The translations under genes and the position numbers were made by a program. This document shows positions 9,487-21,200 of a stretch of DNA of 64,000 bases, in pieces. This DNA comes from Symbiodinium natans (Eukaryota; Sar; Dinophyceae; Suessiales; Symbiodiniaceae). The stretch is taken from positions 198,580 to 262,579 of the forward strand of contig CAJNDS010002842.1 in NCBI GenBank assembly GCA_905221605.1, in the 5' to 3' direction. Below the pieces are notes generated by a model. It saw only the letters and a list, made by a program, of their open reading frames with translations. It searched no databases and was not told where the DNA came from. Within the stretch, counting starts at the first letter, position 1. The number at the start of each line of letters is the position of its first letter.

Positions 9487-11259
9487 TTGGCAAACCCCTC
9501 ACGATCCCCATGCTTGCCAACATGGATACAGAGCCTTATTCATCAGTACAAGGACTACCTCATCCCTTTTCACTTACCCAGCAAAACAGTGATTGCAGGT
9601 ACTTTTCCGTCCTTTCGATCTGTGCTTTACAACAATATCATTCTACAACAACAATGGGATTGGGACCATCCTCCTGTATGTCATTGTGAACAATGGAAGC
9701 AACAACATCCTCAATTGCGAGTTGTAGATGGACACGTTGCATCCCCGGCTCATCTTCTTGCAGTGTCACGCCGAATACAGAATATCCTGCAACATTCTGC
9801 TGATTCCCAGGTATACCCTAAACGACAATTTTATATTGATCACACCTGGAAAGCCGTACAACAGTGGCTACGACATTATGGACTCTTCGATGTCACCAAA
9901 GACAATTGGGCTGCGCTTGTACAGTCACAATGGAATGATCATTCGCTGGAGTCCCGGGACGCCCTCAAATTCAAGGATGTAACCTTTCTTCTTAAAATCC
10001 TAGATGGATTCTTCATTCATGGCCGAGATCATGCAGTTGCCCATGTTCATGTATTTTGTCCTCTTTTTGTGTGGCGAGTCTACAGAAAGACTTTTGGAGA
10101 CCCTGAAGTATATGAACGACTCCCCCTTACGTATTCTCAAGCCTCTGTGTTCTTGAAGATGACCACGCGTAAGGCTCTCCTGACTAGATACAAATGGGGT
10201 TTCAGAGCCAGTGAACCTTCCATACCGATTGCATATATCCTCCTCAAGCAGAAGAAGTCTTTTCAAGCTGCGAGGCCCATTATCAGCTACAAGTATTTCC
10301 TGTACGCGCGATTGTTCAAAGCTACTGCCATCGTTATCGATCTTCTAGTTCGTGACGTATGTCCTGACTCATTTGGATTGGACACCTTACCAGTCATGCT
10401 TCAGAAGCTTTCTGCATTCCTACATCAAGCGCCAGAAGACTTCGAGGCATTGAGTTTTAATCAAGACTTGGTTGGGTTTTTCACGAGCATTCCCGTAGAT
10501 CGGATTTTGCAGTCTATTGATGCCATCATCAGTCGGTATTGTTATCGTCACGCATTACAATTGGCTGATGTTGTGTTCTCCGTGCTCCTCAAGGAGAAAG
10601 ATGTAAACCTCCGAATCTGGAGAGGCAGACCGCGAAAAGCAGCCCAAAGACCTTATCTGATACATCTACAAGATGTCCGAGCTATTTGTCATCTCAGTTG
10701 CGAGTGCAGTGTGTTCTCCGTGATGCAGTGTATTTTTCGACAGCGCCGCGGAGCAACCATAGGAAACCAGATTTCCCCTATGCTGGCCAACGCTACAGTG
10801 TCATTGGAAGAACAGCGGTTTGTGGAACTACATAGAGCTGATCTTCAAAGAATCGGAGCTGATCTCTTTTGTACCCGTTATGTAGACAATCGTCTTGTCA
10901 TTTTGGATGTCAAGCATGAACATCGAGCCTTCTTGAAGCAATTCCTGTCGAACGACTTTTATGCCCGTCCTGTTGAACTAGAACATGTACATTCCCAAGA
11001 TGCCGAGCAAGAATTCCTGGGGTTTGATGTGATCCCCCAACAGTCCAAGATCCTCCTTCTTCTTCGAGATGAACCTTGGAAGATTCGACTTCACAATAGT
11101 GCCGGTAGTTCCTCCCAAAAACTGGCATCGTATCACTCCAAAAGACACAGCATTCTCCGGCATGTACAGCCACCAGAAATGAGAGTTCAACAACTTGAAC
11201 AGTTGGAGCAGTTGTTCTTGCAAGCAGGCTTCTCTAGAGCCTCGTTAGGAGACTCATGA
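9487..11259 (+). CDS. Reverse transcriptase of Penelope-like element
   Basis: 590 aa open frame. In order: C-x-C motif (PPVCHCEQW, about residue 64), a long fingers region, ARPIISYKYF, the first catalytic Asp in FNQDLVGFFTSIPVDRIL (about residue 322), RRGATIGNQISPMLAN, the catalytic box CTRYVDNRLV and FLGFDV. These match RT motifs 1-7 of Penelope-like elements, the retroelements closest to telomerase. The catalytic box is YVDN rather than YxDD. The true start is probably upstream in another frame, fused to the nuclease; the ATG at 9487 is only the first in this frame. Confidence 0.75.
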   Translation: MANPSRSPCLPTWIQSLIHQYKDYLIPFHLPSKTVIAGTFPSFRSVLYNNIILQQQWDWDHPPVCHCEQWKQQHPQLRVVDGHVASPAHLLAVSRRIQNILQHSADSQVYPKRQFYIDHTWKAVQQWLRHYGLFDVTKDNWAALVQSQWNDHSLESRDALKFKDVTFLLKILDGFFIHGRDHAVAHVHVFCPLFVWRVYRKTFGDPEVYERLPLTYSQASVFLKMTTRKALLTRYKWGFRASEPSIPIAYILLKQKKSFQAARPIISYKYFLYARLFKATAIVIDLLVRDVCPDSFGLDTLPVMLQKLSAFLHQAPEDFEALSFNQDLVGFFTSIPVDRILQSIDAIISRYCYRHALQLADVVFSVLLKEKDVNLRIWRGRPRKAAQRPYLIHLQDVRAICHLSCECSVFSVMQCIFRQRRGATIGNQISPMLANATVSLEEQRFVELHRADLQRIGADLFCTRYVDNRLVILDVKHEHRAFLKQFLSNDFYARPVELEHVHSQDAEQEFLGFDVIPQQSKILLLLRDEPWKIRLHNSAGSSSQKLASYHSKRHSILRHVQPPEMRVQQLEQLEQLFLQAGFSRASLGDS

Positions 11260-11730
11260 TGTTTCACCTCAGCAGATTTTGGCCATACAGAAAACTCTCA
11301 ACGTTTCATGCCTGCCGTGTAGCATCGCAGTGGCGTATCTTATTGGTAGCGATATTGACACCATCGATCAAAGACTGAGTAAGCTGGAGCCTTGGTGCAG
11401 TGTGTTCGCTTTCTTAGTCGACTAAAACGCTTTGAAGGGAGCGTTAGAAGTTGACCTTTAAATCTTACAGATAAGAACAGGACTGAATTCACCCTGAGCT
11501 TCCGGCTGAATTCACCCTGAGCTTTCTTCTGAGCTCACCTTGCGCTATCAGAACATGTCGTAAGATATCTACGTAGTATTGTTTGTCACATGAATTCAGC
11601 TTCGCTGCCTGGTTCATAGAGATCTTCGATCTATGAACTTCTCAACCGCCCCGCCTCCCCCCCCCTTCCTTCTCCATCCTCAACATCAAAATAACAACAC
11701 ACAACCGGCTTCGACCGGGTACGTGTGTGT
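11260..11730 (+). other. Retroelement 3' untranslated region
   Basis: No ORF of note. A short tandem repeat around CTGAATTCACCCTGAGCTT lies at 11484-11525. At 11702-11730 the bases repeat the end of the pseudo-LTR (hairpin CCGG-CTTCGA-CCGG at 11705-11718), as if a second, diverged repeat copy abuts the right one. Confidence 0.6.
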
Positions 11731-12005
11731 GGACCATCTGTATCTAAGATGTGAAGTTATGGCTGAACACTCATTGATCCTCCTGAAAGCTGTGCATTGA
11801 TTCGTCGCACTGAAGTGATCTGATTTATCTGATTCCCCAAAAGAAAGCCGAGATGTTATGTCAAGCAGGGGGGTGCTGGAGAGATTTGCAGTCAGCACCC
11901 AATGAAGACGCTGCATATCTCTTGTGATACCATTGCAGACGTGCAATGGCGTACCTGCGAACTTCGAGGAATTTTCCCAACCAGCTTCGACTGGGTATGT
12001 GTGTG
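11731..12005 (+). repeat. Right pseudo-LTR (275 bp)
   Basis: Direct repeat of 4714-4988. It is followed by GT and AG microsatellite (12001-12130) and then by CCCCAAA repeats. Confidence 0.9.
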
Positions 12006-12233
12006 TGTGTGTAAGCGTGTAAGCGTGTAACAGTAAGAGAGAGAGAGAGAGAGTGCGCGCGCGCACATGTGTGTGTGTGTGTGTTTGGAAGTGTGTAAGT
12101 GTGTAAGTGTGCAAGTGTGCAAGTGTGCAAGTGTGTGCCCCAAACCCCAAACCCCAAACCCCAAACCCCAAACCCCAAACCCCAACCCCAAACCCCTAAA
12201 CCCTTTTCATTCTCCATTGTGCTTGGGGGACAG

Positions 12234-12289
12234 CTGAGGCGATGAGGGAGAAGGTGGAGAAGTATGTGCTCAAGGCCACCAAGGCTCAC
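12234..12289 (+). CDS. Channel exon, N-terminal helix
   Basis: After the acceptor GGGGACAG the frame reads EAMREKVEKYVLKATKAH. It ends in phase 0 at a GTCCGG donor. A CCCCAAA/CCCTAAA array lies upstream and TTTAGGG repeats lie downstream. Confidence 0.65.
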
Positions 12290-15200
12290 GTCCGGCTTAG
12301 GGGTGTGGGCTTCATAGAGGGTTCATAGAGGGGTAGGGTTTAGGGTTTAGGTTTTAGGGTTTAGGGTCTAGGGTCTAGGGTTTAGGGATGTTTAGGGTTA
12401 GGGTTTAGGGTTTAGGGTTTAGGGTTTAGGGTTTAGGGTTTAGGGTTTAGGGTTTAGGGTTTAGGGTTTAGGGTTTAGGGTTTAGGGTTTAGGGTTTAGT
12501 TTTAGGGTTTAGGGTTAGAGGGTAGAGGGTTCATAGAGGGTTCATAGAGCGTTCATAGACGGTTCATAGAGGGTTCATAGAGGGTTCATAGGGTTTAGGG
12601 GTTAGGGTTTGGGTTTAGGGGAGGGTTGAGGGCTCAGGCTGCAGCATTTTTTGTGTTTCTTGGTCGCCCAGTGGAACCATTTTTTCCCTTTTTGTGGGGT
12701 TCAAGATTCCCTTATACAGTAGCCAGCCCCAGAAAAGGTACCCTTATCATAATCTGGTTGCTGGGCGGCCAGGTGTATGGGGCGTATAGAGTTTGTAGTG
12801 TTTACAGGGCGCCGGGGGCTTATAATGGATTGCAAAGGGCAAAGGCTTTATGTTTTTTTTTTAATAATAGTGTGTTCACAGGATTTCAAGGTTTGAGGGG
12901 TCAGTTTCTCCAAAGAGCTCTCCAAGCAAAGGGAAGACTCCGTAATTCATACTCCCTACCATGATGCTGATGTAGGGGATACTTCATGAGGGGTTTTGGA
13001 ATGTAAGGACTATTCCTACCCCCTAACCCTAAACCCTAAACCCTAAACCCTCCTAGTCCCCTACACCTGGGGTGTCGGGTTTAGGGTTTAGGACCCTAAA
13101 CCCTAAACTTTAAACCCTAAACGCTAAACCCTAAACCCTAAACCCTAAACCTTAAACCTTAAACCCTAAACCCTAAACGTTTAGGGCACTTCTCGGCGGG
13201 CAGGCTCTCAGGCCCCAAGTCCTACCATCTGCATTCCAGCAGCTGAACGCCGAGACGAAGGAGGTCATGGAGAGGACCCTCGGGTTTAGGGTTTAGGGTT
13301 TGGGGTTTGGGGTTTAGGGTTTAGGGCTTAGGGTCTAGGGCTTAAGTCGTAGGATTTCCAGAGTTGAGGAAGATTTTCGGCTTAGGGGTTTAAGGGGGGA
13401 AAGTTTGTGTCTCAGGGTTTTGGGTTCCAGGTTTGGGGCTAAGGGGGGCTGGGGCTGGGGGGTTCGGGCTTCGGTAGACGGAGGTAGGGCTAGGAGTCTG
13501 GCGGTGTGGTGTTTATAGGGTCTGGGGCTTAGGGTTTATAGGGTTTAGGGCATGCAGGTGCGGGCGAATGAGGGCGGCGGGTTGAGATTGAGGGGCTCGG
13601 GGGTGACGATGTCCGACACTTTAAAACTCTCAACCCTCATGAAGACTACAACAAGGAAGGGCACCCCTTTTTTGGCGTACGGGGAAGCACGACTGTACCC
13701 GCAGGTTGGGTGCGGCGCATTCCCATCCTAACTGGCTTGGCCTTCCGAGATGGTCGGGCTTCGGGGTTTCTTGGAGGTTTGGGGCTTGGGAAGTACGGCT
13801 TTTCGGGAGCTTCTATACAGCCCCCCCTTAGCCCCCCTTATGAATTGTACTCTTATAAGATTAAACATCAACAGCAAGGTTCTAAGGGAGTTTGGGCTGA
13901 AAGCCCTAAACTTTGTAGTTTTATTCTTAGTTGCCCTCTCCTCCACCCCCCTCCCCCACATACACCTAACGTTCTTCAAGGACCGCTGAGCACGTGGCGA
14001 ACAAAGGGTATTTCAACGCGATCATAGCGGCCGCTTCGTAGAATTCATGTCTTCCCGAATCTTAGTTCCTCGGTTCAGGGTTTATAAGGCAATTGTTCTT
14101 GTAAACGTCGATGAGTAGAGGAGGCAACCATTGGCCTTGTTTTTGGGCCGCCGTAAGCAAAACCTTCAGACCCTTTTGGCCCCAAGCCCTTGAACCTCTA
14201 AACCCTTAAACCACGGATGTACTTGAAGGTACCGAAAACTGTCCAGAGCTTTGACACCCTCAACCCTAAACCCTAGTTAAACCCTAAACCCTAGACCCTA
14301 GACCCTAAACCCTTAACCCTTGTTTAGGGTTTAGGGCTTAGGCCTGGAACCCTTAGTTTCACGGGATGAAGACTCGCCGTACCCCTAAGGTTGTACCCCG
14401 AAAGGTTCCCCTTCAGATACTCCGAAGAAGGCCCATCGATTCCCCTAGGGATCCTTGAAAAGGGACCGCAAAACCCAAGGGTACAAATTTCAGGGTCCAA
14501 GGTATCCTACACCCTAAACTCTAAAGCCTGAACCCTGAACAAGGTAGAACCCCTAGATAGTTGTCGTTCTCAGGTGGTGCTTTGTGTCAACACCGTGGTC
14601 ATTGGTATCGAAACCGACTATTCCCGCGGCAGAGCACTGGAGGAGCGGTGGACAACCCTAATCAGCAATGCCTAGGCCCTACTACCTCTAAAGCCCCAAA
14701 ATATGTAGAATAATGGCGGCTGTAAGGGTTTTGGGCCATTTTTTACATACTTTGGGGGGTCCAGGTATACACCCTGAACCAAACCAGAACCCTAAACCCG
14801 AAACCCTAAACCCTAAACCCTAGACCTTTGTGAAAACCTTAAACCCGAAACCCTTATCCCTCAGCTTTGACGGGCTTAGGGTTCTGAGGCTATGCATCCC
14901 CACGCCCCACCCGGCAATGCTTTGGACTTAATGTAGGGTGGAGCCATTTTGGGCGGTACCTAAACCCTAAACCCTAAACCCTAAACCCTAAACCCTAAAC
15001 CCTAAACCCTAAACCCAGGGGGTGAGCCTTAAACCTTGGGCTTTTGATGAATGTACACATATTTCAGACTCGTCTCCATGAATTGCCCACAAGCATCCTC
15101 GTCTTGTCGTCCCGCAGCAAAACCCCAATCAACCCTGAACGCCAAACCCTGAACCCTGAACCCTAAACCGTACCCTAAACCCTAACCCTAAACCCTAACC

Positions 15201-18200
15201 CTAAACCCTAGACCCTAAACACTGAACCCTAAACCCTAACCCAAAACCCTAAATGATCTTATGTTGAGGATGGGACGGCACTCTGCAGGTGCGGGTTCGC
15301 GATGGATCTCTTACGCACGTCGATCCGGGTGTAAGCCACGACTCTAGCCAAAAACCCTAAACCCGAAACCCCAAAAAGTGTGAGTTAATGGCCATGTGTA
15401 TGGGTTTTTTTCGGCCTATGTTTGTTTACGTATTTTGGGAGTCCAGGTAAACCCGAAACCCCAAGCCCAGTTCCCTGACTTGTGAACTTGTTTTGAAAGT
15501 GGCAGCCCAGACATGCGCAAGGTTTCGCCTCACTCCTGAAGAACCCTGACCCCTGAAGCCTAGGCCCACAACCCCTAAACCCCCTAATCTCCTAAAAGCC
15601 TTAAACAACAAACCCGAAGTTCGAAGCCCTCAGCCCGAAACCCAACCCGTGCAGTTCCTGCTCCGAAGCAGAAAACTTGAAGGACCGCCTGCCCTTCTTC
15701 GTCCTAGAAACCTTGCGCTTCGGCATTCTTGCGATGCTGAGGGTTTTAGGGGCGTAGGGTTTAGGGTTCAGGGTTCAGGGTTTAGGGTTTAGGGTTTAGA
15801 GTTTAGGGTTTAGGGTTTAGGGTTTATGGTTTAGGGTTACGGTCTAGGGTTTAGGGCTTACAGGGTGCAGGAGACCTTCACGTCGTTTAGGGGAAAAACG
15901 CTCTGACCGCTTAGGGGCTCAGGGCGGGTGCAGGTGCTTAGAGTTGACCCGGATACAGGGAGGGGCCCCCTTACTATACTAACTGTATCTAACTGTAGTT
16001 AAGGGACTCATAACCTAAACCCTAAACCCTAAAAACCTTAAGGCCTTATAACCCAATTTAGGGCTCTGATAACTCTACTTATAACTAGGAATCCCCACCT
16101 TGCAGGAGTGTGGATGATGAGGGCTCAAGGGTTTCACCCTATGAATCTCAGATCTTTGTTTTTGAATATGGCCCTGGCTGTTTCCCACAATAGGAATGAA
16201 ACCCTTTTATGCCCAAAATAGGAAAATATCGGGTGCCCCTATGTTCGGAAGCACTCATATAGTTTATGAGGTGAATGAACTGTTTCACAAGATCTGTGAG
16301 GGTGCCACGCGTGACTTCACGAGCTCAAAGGTAAACGTCAGGTACGAAATCTACCAAGTTGCCAGGGTTAGGGTTTAGGGTTGAGGGTTTGGGGTTTGGG
16401 GTTTGGGGTTTGGGGTTTAGGGTTTAGGGTTTAGGGTTTAGGGTTTGGGGTTTAGGGTTTAGGGTTTAGGGTTTAGGGTTTAGGTCCAGGTTTTTTCGGG
16501 TTGGGCCCGGTGCTTGACCTTTGTTCCTTCATGCCTGAGTTCCTGCAAGAAAGGCAGATACAGCGCATTAGAAGTTTGAAGGTTGTTTAACGCATGAAAA
16601 GCACACTACAGCTATGACGGAACCGAACCTTAGCTTAAGAGGTGACATGACTGAAGGCTTCGCAAGGGCTTCCAAAAACTGACACCTGTCAAAAAACAAG
16701 AAGTTCTCATGCTGCAAAACAAGTTCATAGAAAACCCTAAACCCTAAACCCCAAGCCCTAAACCCTAAACCCTAAACCCCAAACCCCAAACCCCAAACCC
16801 TAAACCCTAAACCCTAGCCCTAAACCCCTAAACCCTAAACCTGACAGAAACGAAGCCCTACTTGAGGCGGACCCTTAAGGGCCCCATGGTGTCTAAATAG
16901 GGAATACCTTGGGCCTTACCAGGATGGCCTATTAGGGTTCAGGGTTCAGGGTTTAGGGTTTAGGGTTTAGGGCTTAGGGTTGTGTTCATTATAGGGATTA
17001 TAGAGCCTTATAGCCCATCGTGGTAAAGTACTTGCTTGGCAGTATAACATGGTGAGGTGCGTGGACCCTTCGGGTTGCTTTTGTGTCGCCGCAACTTCCG
17101 CGGTTCCGCGTGTTTTTGTCCTGTGTGTCCATTAGGCAATGAACTTGTGGAATAGTAGCTGTGAGAAGAGAGAGAGAGGGGATGAATAACAAACACAGAG
17201 AAATTTAAAAAGAAATTTCAAGAAAGAAAGAAGGAAAGAGTAAAGACATGAGGTTGCAACAGCGGATAGAAATAGCGTCATGTAGCCTTATCTTCATGGG
17301 GTTAAACAAAAGCCATAACGAGTACCTCCAGCAGCAACTTGACGTCAAGCAGCCACCATCAATCAGCCTTCAGGCTGGTGCCACTTCTGAAATTTCGGGT
17401 TCAGTGCGTCCCGAATTTTTAGAAACCCAAGCCTACACTGGACACGTGTGGGAGTCTGAGAGAGCCAACAAAAAGAAGTTAAGGTAGGGTTTAGGGTCTA
17501 TAGGGCATTCTGACCCGAAACCCGAGCCTCTTAATAACTTCAAGCGTGTAGGGTTGGGTGTAGGGTTTAGGGTTTAGTTTTCAGGTTTAGGGATCTGGTT
17601 TGGGGTACCCTTTTATAAACCCGAAGCCTGCAGCCAAAAGGTTCACCGCCATCTTCATCGCTGAGGTGCTCGTGAGGCCAGGCTGGCCTTTGAAGCGAAG
17701 ACTGGGGCTTAGGGTTTAGGGTTTAGGGCTCAAGGCTTATGGGGGGCTTTTACTATCGCTATTACTATTGTTACCAGTATTTCTATGAATATGACTATCA
17801 CTATCACTATCACTAGTACTGTCACCATCAGTGTAGCTATTACTATTACTCTTACTATTACTATTACTGTTCCTATTACTATTGCCATTACTATTACGAG
17901 TATCATTACTATTACTATTATCATTACTATTACTATTACTATTACTATTACTATTACTATGACTATTACTATGACTATTACTATGACTATGACTATTACT
18001 ATTACTATTTCTCTTACTCTTACTCTTACTTTTACTACTACTATTGCTATTACTGTTACTGTTGCTATTACTATTGCTATCACTATTCCTATTACTTTTC
18101 ACTATTGCTATTACTATTATTATGACTATGACTATTTCTATTACTATTACTATTTCTATTGCTATTACTACTGTTGTTTTTATTACTATTACTATTACTA

Positions 18201-21200
18201 TTACTATTACTATTACTGTTACGTTTGTTGCTTGTGTGTCCCCATAAGCCGCCCAAAAGGATGCACCATCTTGGCTGGGAGTATGCCATAGACCCCTGGC
18301 TCCTCGGATGGCACTGAGGTTCCGGGTTTAGGGTTTAGGGTTTAGGATTTAGGGTTTAGGGCTTAGGGCTAGGGTTAAGGGATTGGGGTGTAGGGTTTCG
18401 GGTTTTGGGTTTGGGGTTTCGGCAATCGCGTGCACCTGTCGATCTCCGAAGTTGCTTCGGACCAGAATGAAACCATCGTTCCCTAAACCCTAAACCCTAC
18501 ACCCTAAACCCTAAACCCTAAACCCTAAACCCTAAGCCCTAAGCCCTAAACCCTAAACCCTAAACCGAACCCGGTAGTCCTTAAGAAGTCTTGGTGGCCC
18601 AGTGGTACCCTTTTTCCTTTTGTTGGGGGGTTCAGGGTCCCCCTTATACAGCAACCAACCAACCTCAAATGGGGTACCCTTATTGTAAACCCTAAACCTA
18701 AACCCTAAACCCTAAACCCTAAACCCTAAACCCTAAACCCAGTTACCAAGAAGATTTGGTCTGAAGCAAGAACTCAAGGCAGCCTACCCCGCGATGATAC
18801 CTACGCAGATACAGGTCCGCTTTCAATCCCGCTCCCCGCCATCGCCTAAACCCTAAACCCTAAACCCTAAACCCTAAACCCTAAACCCTAAACCCTAAAC
18901 CCTAAACCCTAAACCCTAAACCCTAAACCCTAAACCCTAAACCCTAAACCCTAAACCCTAAAACCCTAAAACCCTAAACCCTAAACCCTAAACCCTGAAC
19001 CCTCAACCCTAAACCCTAAACCCTTAGCCCGACACGCCGATATCCCAAGCGCACTACCATTGCCAAGGAATATCTTTGACTACTCGCTGGTGGCCGGGCG
19101 CTCGAGGGGGAGGGGCCCGAGTGGTTGGACTTTAAAGTTTCATCCCAAGCCCCGACTCGATACGTCATCTTGTTGATTCGTACAGCGGTTTAGGGTTTAC
19201 GGTTTAGGGTTTAGGGTGCAGGGTTTAGGGTATTGCTCCGAAGCATTCCAATCGAAGTATTCTTTGGGGGATCGTCTCAGACCGGACACAACAGGACAAC
19301 GTGCCACACAGCCTGCAAGACTAAACCCCAAACCCGAAGCCCCAACACCCAACACCCAAACCTTGAAACCCAACTCCTAAAAGCTTGAAACGGGAAGGTT
19401 GGCACTGAGCTTCGCAGTCCGAACCTTCGACGCCCGTGTTTACAGGGCCAAGCCCACGGAGACCTCTTTAAATGTCAGGTCTTTAGCTGGACTGACATGC
19501 TGGTCTCCGTCACGGAGGTCGAGTCTGGTGGTCTGCGACTAGCCGCTTGGTGACACGTGTAGGGCAGTTCCGGGGTGTGGTGCTTAGCCAAACCCGAAAA
19601 CCCCAGACCCGAAATCCAACCAACATCAAAGCAACATCAGCTGCTGCACTGCTTAGATCGGAGCGACTTCAAGTTCAGGTCAACTATAAACCCTAAACCC
19701 TAAACCCCAATCCCTGAGCCTTCAACCTACACCTATCCCAATTCAAAACCCTAAAGGCCCAAAAGCCCTCAAACCCTGAAACCCTAGGCTCTAAACCCTA
19801 AAACCCTGAAAGCCCGAAAGCCCTCATACCCTAAAATGTAGACACTAAACCCTGAAACCCTCAACCCCAACTCTAAAAACCTAAGTCCGAACCCCTAAAC
19901 CTATAACCTTAATCCCTTCCCCCTTGTATTAAACGTACCCCGAACTAGAAAAACATTTTCCGGAGCATCCTGCCGAAACCGACCACGCCTGTTAAACCCT
20001 ATTCCGAATTTGGGGGGGGGGGGGTTCAGGGCCTCAAAAACCTTCAAGCCAATCTAAACCCTGTCCCAAAAGATTGCATGGATAAGAACATCCCCCTAAT
20101 ACTGAAAACGCATTTCGAGTTTTCATTGGGGGGAGGGGGGGGGGGAGAGGGGGGGGGGGGGGGGGCCGCCCGTTTAACAATAGGGGGAAGGGATTATAAA
20201 CCTAAACCCTAAACCCTAAACCCTAAACCCCCCGTTTAACAATAGGGGGAAGGGATTATAAACCTAAACCCTAAACCCTAAACCCTAAACCCCAAGGAAC
20301 CCCGAAACTCCACAGTCGCCAAAAAGGGAAGCTCAGAGGCCGCGTCGCTGCGACTCTTTCGGCTCCTGCGGGTCGTGCGGAGCATTCGGGGCGTTAAGCT
20401 CCTCTCAGGCGGCCGGCCTTCATTTGGAAGGGTTTAGGGTTTAGGGCTTATAAGCCCTAAACCCTATAGGGTTTAGGGTTTAGGGTTTAGGGTTTAGGGT
20501 TTAGGGTTTAGGGTTTAGGGTTTAGGGTTTAGGGTTTAGGGTTTAGGGTTTAGGGTTTAGGGTGGCGACCTGTTTCTCTCGTAGGGCATGAGGGAATGAG
20601 GTACCCTATACATCCCCTTAAAGGGTATATAGGGGGGGATATAGGGTTTAGGGTTAAGGGTACCTCATTTCCTCATTCCCTACTAGCCAACAGTATGTTC
20701 TCGCTGGTTAGAGCTTAGGGCTTGTTGTTTCTTTCAATGGTTTATGGTGTAGGGTTTCGGGGTTCAAGGCTTAGGGTTTGCGTACTTTACCTTGAAGGTC
20801 TAGAGCTTAGGATGTTTTTTGGGTTTATGGTTTGAGGGTTAAGGTTTAAGGTTTAGGGGAGGATCTTAGGTGGTTGTAAGTAATTAGTGTTGCACGTTCC
20901 CTGACCAAGATCAGAACCCAGAGCTAATACGTATAGCCCCAGCTCATATCTACTCATCCAAGTTGGGTGCACGGGTCCAGGGCTTAGGCAAACCCTAAAC
21001 CCTAAACCCTAAACCCTAAACCCTAAACCCTAAACCCCATCAGAAGGGTTCTTAAGGGAGGGGGGGGGTTCATAGGGAGTCGGTACCTAGGGAACCTCAG
21101 AGAAGAGGAGTCTTATAGGGAACCTGGGTCTACGTACACCCCTTGAACCCCCCGTAAGAAGCTGATCATTAGGGCCACAGATCTTAGGTCTAGAAGCCTT

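Larger units (their letters stand above)
4714..12005 (+). mobile_element. Penelope-like retroelement with upstream GIY-YIG endonuclease
   Basis: The element lies between two direct repeats of about 275 bp that I read as identical. Both ends are GT microsatellite. On the + strand it has a basic RS-rich start, an ORF with an unassigned domain, a coiled-coil ORF, a GIY-YIG nuclease reading and a reverse transcriptase. Nuclease before RT, a C-x-C linker, pseudo-LTRs and microsatellite targets are described features of the N-terminal-endonuclease clade of Penelope-like elements (Chlamys/Naiad type). No hammerhead ribozyme core was found, which also fits that clade. It sits in a channel-gene intron. 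The coding regions carry a stop codon and frame shifts, so this copy is probably inactive, or the lesions are sequence errors. Confidence 0.75.
15743..17633. other. Introns around S1-S2
   Basis: TTTAGGG 15757-15860 and 16365-16480, CCCTAAA 16730-16840, element 15962-16092, GA-rich tract 17164-17240. The open frame 16196-16378 sits between AG and GT signals but is AT-rich and unlike the channel, so I leave it uncalled. Only the microexon at 17136 is proposed. Confidence 0.5.
19098..20331. other. Introns between S3 and S4
   Basis: Degenerate CCCTAAA text, poly-G runs near 20012 and 20130-20165, and a 61-bp tandem duplication at 20171-20291 (CGTTTAACAATAGGGGGAAG start). One phaseable exon (19487) is called; an unplaced candidate lies at 19648-19669. 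Confidence 0.5.

Noticed and set aside
4714-12005. Hammerhead ribozyme in the pseudo-LTRs
   Set aside because: No CTGATGA...GAAA core on either strand of the repeats; the two CTGATGA matches at about 7911 and 8594 are in coding regions without partners.
14940-14965. Dinoflagellate spliced-leader relic (GGAGCCATTTTGGGCGG)
   Set aside because: Only about 12 bases resemble the leader and there is no downstream cDNA-like sequence.
16196-16378. 60-aa ORF between AG and GT signals in the S1-S2 intron
   Set aside because: AT-rich, no channel similarity, and it does not fit the phase of its neighbours.
17730-18291. ORFs rich in Ile/Val/Thr or Asn/Ser
   Set aside because: Translations of the ATTACT microsatellite.
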